From Mesocentrotus franciscanus (Eukaryota > Echinodermata > Echinoidea > Camarodonta > Strongylocentrotidae), in NCBI GenBank assembly GCA_037976565.1, contig CP137685.1:21223032-21287031 (forward strand): a DNA stretch of 64,000 bases, read 5' to 3'. Position numbers and translations under genes: made by a program. Below are positions 60,480 to 64,000 of the stretch, piece by piece (positions within the stretch are counted from its first letter, which is position 1; each line of letters opens with the position of its first letter). The notes under the pieces are model-generated. The model worked only from the letters and a program-made list of their open reading frames with translations. It did no database searches and had not been told where the DNA came from.

Positions 60480-60890
60480 AGATGGGTTAATGCTCTTTGG
60501 CTCTAATAAGATGATACAGTACAGTAACTTCATTGAAGACTAACTGGGTCATGGAATTATTTCAATATATCATTTGCAGAGAGCCAGAAGGGCACTCTAA
60601 AGTCTTTAGTAAATGGGTTAATTACCTTTTGGCTCTGACAAGACAATACAGTATATTTACGTCATTAAAGAATTACTGGGTCATGGAATTATTTTAATAT
60701 ATCATTTGCAGAGAGCCAGAAGGGCACTAACTCTACAGTCCTTTTGGCTCTAATAAGATGATACAGTACATTAACTTCATTGAAGAATTACTGGGTCATG
60801 GAATTATTTCAATTTACATTTGCAGAGAGCCAGAAGGGCATTTATACGATGTCAAAGTACATCACTTAATGCCCTTCTTGCTCTCAGATA
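60480..60890. repeat. Tandem array of SHR hairpins, 3-4 units
   Basis: Unit of about 125-140 bases: TTTTGGCTCTAATAAGATGA, TACAGTA(C/T)A, ACTTCATTGAAGA, ACTGGGTCATGGAATTATTT, CATTTGCAGAGAGCCAGAAG. Right arms at 60487, 60620, 60738 and 60870; left arms at 60583, 60713 and 60826. The array starts about 20 bases after the type B MITE. Confidence 0.88.
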
Positions 60891-61145
60891 CATTAATGGC
60901 ATTGAAGAATTGCCAGCCAAGATTATACTGCTTCATTAGTTTGACAAATGCTACCATTTACAGAGATTACGAGGTTATGAATTGGACTGCATCTTCCACA
61001 AGCAGATGTAGTTGGGATGCTACAGATGATAGTTTATGATTAATTCAGCTTTATAAGTACTCCATGAGTCACTCAATAACTAGCAGAGGTTGCATCCCCC
61101 CCCCCTAGTTTTGGAGTGCCAGGATTTACTTGAGACCGCTTTTAA

Positions 61146-61677
61146 ACGTACTATGTCCCATTTGCAGGCCAAAAAAATGAAAAGGTTAAATTCCAACGGG
61201 ATTTGAAAGACAATACTAATTTAGAACTTCCCTAAAAAAAGGGGGGCTTGAAAATGTCTTTAAGTGGGAAAATAACGACTATTAGTTGTCGAATCGACTT
61301 AGGAGCTATAGAGCCAGTAAGTAATAGTCTGATTTTTCAGACCATTGTACCGAATGGTCGTACGTTTTATGCTGCGCAAAGATTCAATCAGTTTAATTTT
61401 GGCCATTACAAGAAGTGGGTTATTGATGTAGACAAATGCTCATGTACCCTTTTATACAGCTCATTTTATGTATGTTATTACCAAAGATGAAAAGCCAGTC
61501 AGTCACTCAATAGTGTCTGACAGTGAAGTCTAGCAAGTAAACGGGTTTCCTTGCATAATTTGAATATTAGGACACTGCTCATGTTTAAATTTCACAGATA
61601 GAACATACATGACATATTCATAATTCCTGCAAAGTTCTACAGAATTTGATGTTGGCTGCAAAATGGACATAGTATCT
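61146..61677. mobile_element. TTAA-flanked element, family F2
   Basis: 532 bases between perfect TTAA sites (61142-61145, 61678-61681). It is almost identical to the 45832 copy in reverse orientation. Its 80-codon plus-strand frame (61248-61490) differs from the other copy's by one in-frame codon near the end. Confidence 0.9.
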
Positions 61678-61971
61678 TTAAAGCATGTCCCCACTTGAAT
61701 TAAATTTCATGAAATCTATTTTCCCAAAGTGTGTTTACATTTTCAAGTTAGAACCAGATGGAAATTAACTTAACAATTTAATCGACATTTTTGAAAGCTG
61801 CCTTTGCATGTACTTGTAGTATCAATTGCACCAATGTACGCCTGCCTTTTTAACAGTCCACTGTAGAATTTCTGTAAGGATTTATCAGTAATAGAACATG
61901 AACCTTACAATGATGAAAATTACAATCTGGTATAAAAGTAGGATTAAGACTAAAGGGGAATTCTTCTGTTT

Positions 61972-62040
61972 TGGAGCCAGAAAGTGCACTACCTGGGTGT
62001 AAAATTATATGAGTTAATGCCCTTCTGGCTCCAAACACAC
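61972..62040. repeat. SHR hairpin
   Basis: TTTTGGAGCCAGAAAGTGCA and GAGTTAATGCCCTTCTGGCT-CCAAACACAC. Confidence 0.83.
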
Positions 62041-62221
62041 AAATTGTTCTTTATTCATTTCTTCCTAATATTAAATCAAATTCAATTAACTAGAATAGGC
62101 AACAGAGAAGGCGAAAATCCCTAGAGAAATGATAATTCTTGACCCCCCCCCCCCTTCATTTCAGGACTACACAGCCCTCAAATAAAGATATCTTTGCATG
62201 TTTAACCAAGGAGTTACTTTG

Positions 62222-62650
62222 GAGTTTGGAGCTATAAAGGCTTTAACTCTGTTAGATTGGTTAATGCCCTTCTTGCACCAAACAGACATTATGCACTACA
62301 AACGGTGGACAGCCAAAAGTAGATTTGAAGGCAGACTGGCAACACACAATGAATGAGCACTGTGTTGCGTTGACAAATCACTTATTAACTTGCTTCAACA
62401 GCAAAGCCTACCTCACAAATCAAATCAAATCTAAATGAAATCTGTTTGGAGCCGGAAAGGCATTAACTCCACGTCAACGTAATATGGATTAACAGTATTT
62501 CAAAACCTTTCTGCCTCAAAACAAATATTATGTGCTACGAACTGAGGATCCCCAACAGTATATTTGAAGTCAGAGCGGCAACACACAATGAGAGGTCACT
62601 GTGTTGCGTTGAAATATCACTCATTAACTTTCGTCAATAGAAAACTCATC
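62222..62650. repeat. Two SHR hairpins in a tandem duplication of about 230 bases
   Basis: Hairpins at 62224-62288 and 62441-62525 are each followed by ATTATG(C/T)(A/G)CTAC(A/G)AAC...ATTTGAAG(G/T)CAGA...GGCAACACACAATGA...CACTGTGTTGCGTTGA. Confidence 0.85.
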
Positions 62651-63182
62651 TCACAGATCAATGTTTGAAAGTTCATCCCCTCTTTTATAAATACAAGGAT
62701 ATGATTCCACAACTAATTGATTAATGATGATACGCGATGCATCACTGTTACTCACAAGTCTTGGTTAATGATTGATGTCAAAGGAGGAACCATTGAGATG
62801 AAAAATTGGTAAACATCCTCATTTATTCCTCTAGAATTGTCTTTAAAAACTCCCTTGAAATCACAAGGTGATAGTAAAGATTTAAGTGAACTGAAAGAAA
62901 ACATATGTTCTATTTTTAGTCAAATTTTAACTAAAGTTAATTGTTGTTAAGTTTAAGAGGAAACCATTAAGCTTATAGGCAGTTTCTCCGGGAGAACTGT
63001 AAGAGAAACAAAAAGCTGCATTTGAAATGCATGAGGGATGACTGTTGGGGATGTTACTGTATCTAATTTTGTAATAAGCTAACTGATAATCATAATCCTT
63101 ATTGAGATAATGGTATATATACTAGCTCTAAATACTTATATTATGGCTAGGGTTGCCTCTAGGATTATTTTACATTACCCCC

Positions 63183-63203
63183 AAAAAAAAAAAAAAAAAA
63201 AAA
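63183..63203. repeat. Poly-A tract
   Basis: About 21 A, followed by GAAAAATGAAAA repeats. Confidence 0.95.
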
Positions 63204-63324
63204 ATGAAAAAATGAAAAATGAAAAATGAAAAGAACTAGATGGAACTTCAACTGCGCGCAGTCGAAAATGATGTCCTCCGCCATAGAGCAATTTTACAAA
63301 CCAAAACAGAAGCAATTTTTAATA

Positions 63325-64000
63325 TTCAAGTTTGATAGTAATCCATTGATGGGTTCTCAGAATATCGTGATTACAAGCTATTTTTCATATACATGGCTCT
63401 GCAAAGTAAATTCCTGTCCTGAGTTTGATAGTAATCCATCTGTTGGTTCTAATTATAATGCGTTCACAAGCTATTTATATGCATACATAATGATTCTCAT
63501 GACTCTTAAATCTAATCAGTTCATTGGCTCTGCAAGATACATAAACATGTCTTGAGTTTGATGGTAATCTGTCTATCGGTTCTCAAGATAATGCGATCAC
63601 AAGCTATTTTCTAATACATAATAAGCCCCACGACTTTTGACCTTTGACCTCATGACCCTAAAATCTAATCAGTTCATTGGCTCTGCAAGATACATACATG
63701 TCTTGAGTTTGATGGTAATCCATCAACCGGTTCTAAGATAATGTGATCACAAGCTATTTTTGCATACATAATGAGCCCTGTGACCTTTGACCTTTAACCT
63801 TGTGACCCCAAAATCTAATCAGTTCATTGGCTCTGCAAGATACATACATGACCCAAGTTTGGCGGTAATCCATCAATCGGTTCTTGAGATAACGCGATCA
63901 CGAGCTATTTTTGCATACATAATGAGCCCTGTGACCTTTGACCTTTGACCTCGTGACCCCAAAATCTAATCAGTTCATTAGCTCTGCAAGATACATACAT
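63325..64000. repeat. Satellite-like array, about 150-base unit, with DR1 motifs
   Basis: Units start near 63328, 63421, 63554, 63705 and 63855 (AGTTTGATGGTAATCCATC...GGTTCT...GATCACAAGCTATTTTTGCA...CTAATCAGTTCATTGGCTCT...GCAAGATACATACATG). The last three are about 150 bases apart and run off the right edge. They carry TGACCTTTGACCTTTGACCT, direct repeats of the nuclear-receptor half-site with 1-base spacing. Confidence 0.93.

Larger units (their letters stand above)
24852..64000 (-). other. Long BK channel intron upstream of the S2 exon, reaching the right edge
   Basis: At least 39.1 kb upstream of the S2 exon in which I found no sequence for S1 (expected near VLVFxLSIxxLIIYFID) or for the DWAG motif. 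Long 5' introns are usual for animal BK genes. I recognise nothing in 24860-25620, 25700-26440, 29280-29930, 30330-31740, 32850-34250, 37420-38330, 39080-39230, 39870-41050, 41800-43240, 45030-45440, 46560-47060, 47450-48240, 54180-55040, 56610-57980 or 62710-63320. Confidence 0.75.

Noticed and set aside
24852..64000. Upstream BK exons (S1, S0) in the long intron
   Set aside because: I searched by eye for reverse complements of FID(A/S)S and DWAG codons and found only chance or out-of-frame matches.

Overview
This is an AT-rich animal genomic window lying almost entirely in introns. I find one protein-coding gene: five exons, on the minus strand, of a Slo1-type large-conductance Ca2+- and voltage-activated (BK) potassium channel. 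tRNA-derived SINEs with ATT tails, many short terminal-inverted-repeat (TIR) elements and a nuclear-receptor-like DR1 satellite, plus a divergent Slo1 sequence, suggest a marine invertebrate deuterostome, most plausibly an echinoderm such as a sea urchin. The organism call is inference; the channel call is firm.

Gene layout, in transcription order (right to left): 24758-24851 (S1-S2 loop and S2), 19794-19905 (end of S2 and S3), 13163-13314 (S4-S5), 9955-10125 (turret, selectivity filter, first half of S6), 9077-9168 (end of S6 and linker to RCK1). Phases join without a break and every exon has canonical AG/GT borders. The upstream exon for S1 and the N terminus was not found in the 39 kb to the right; the RCK1/RCK2 exons must lie beyond the left edge. 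Total coding sequence in the window is 621 bases.

The introns are packed with repeats. (1) A short hairpin repeat, called SHR here: arms GAGCCAGAAGGGCATTAACTC and its reverse complement around a 10-35 base spacer, often with an outer TCGTCTGTT/AACAGACGA pair. There are roughly 35-40 copies, some amplified in tandem arrays, and a few with matching changes in both arms. (2) At least six TIR families flanked by TTAA, nine complete insertions, none with a transposase. (3) A Tourist/Harbinger-like family of about 290-310 bp beginning GGGGGTGTTTCACAAAG and flanked by CTG or CAG: five copies, one nested inside a TTAA element. (4) hAT-like and other TIR elements, one of which carries a broken C2H2 zinc-finger relic. 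(5) tRNA-derived SINEs. (6) Many microsatellites, minisatellites and local tandem duplications.

The two points most worth a second look are the SHR family and an array of decayed copies ('ghost exons') of the S2 exon and its splice donor in the intron just downstream of that exon (23824-24520). Nothing else in the window looks like a gene; nearly all other long open frames fall in simple-sequence tracts or transposon remnants.
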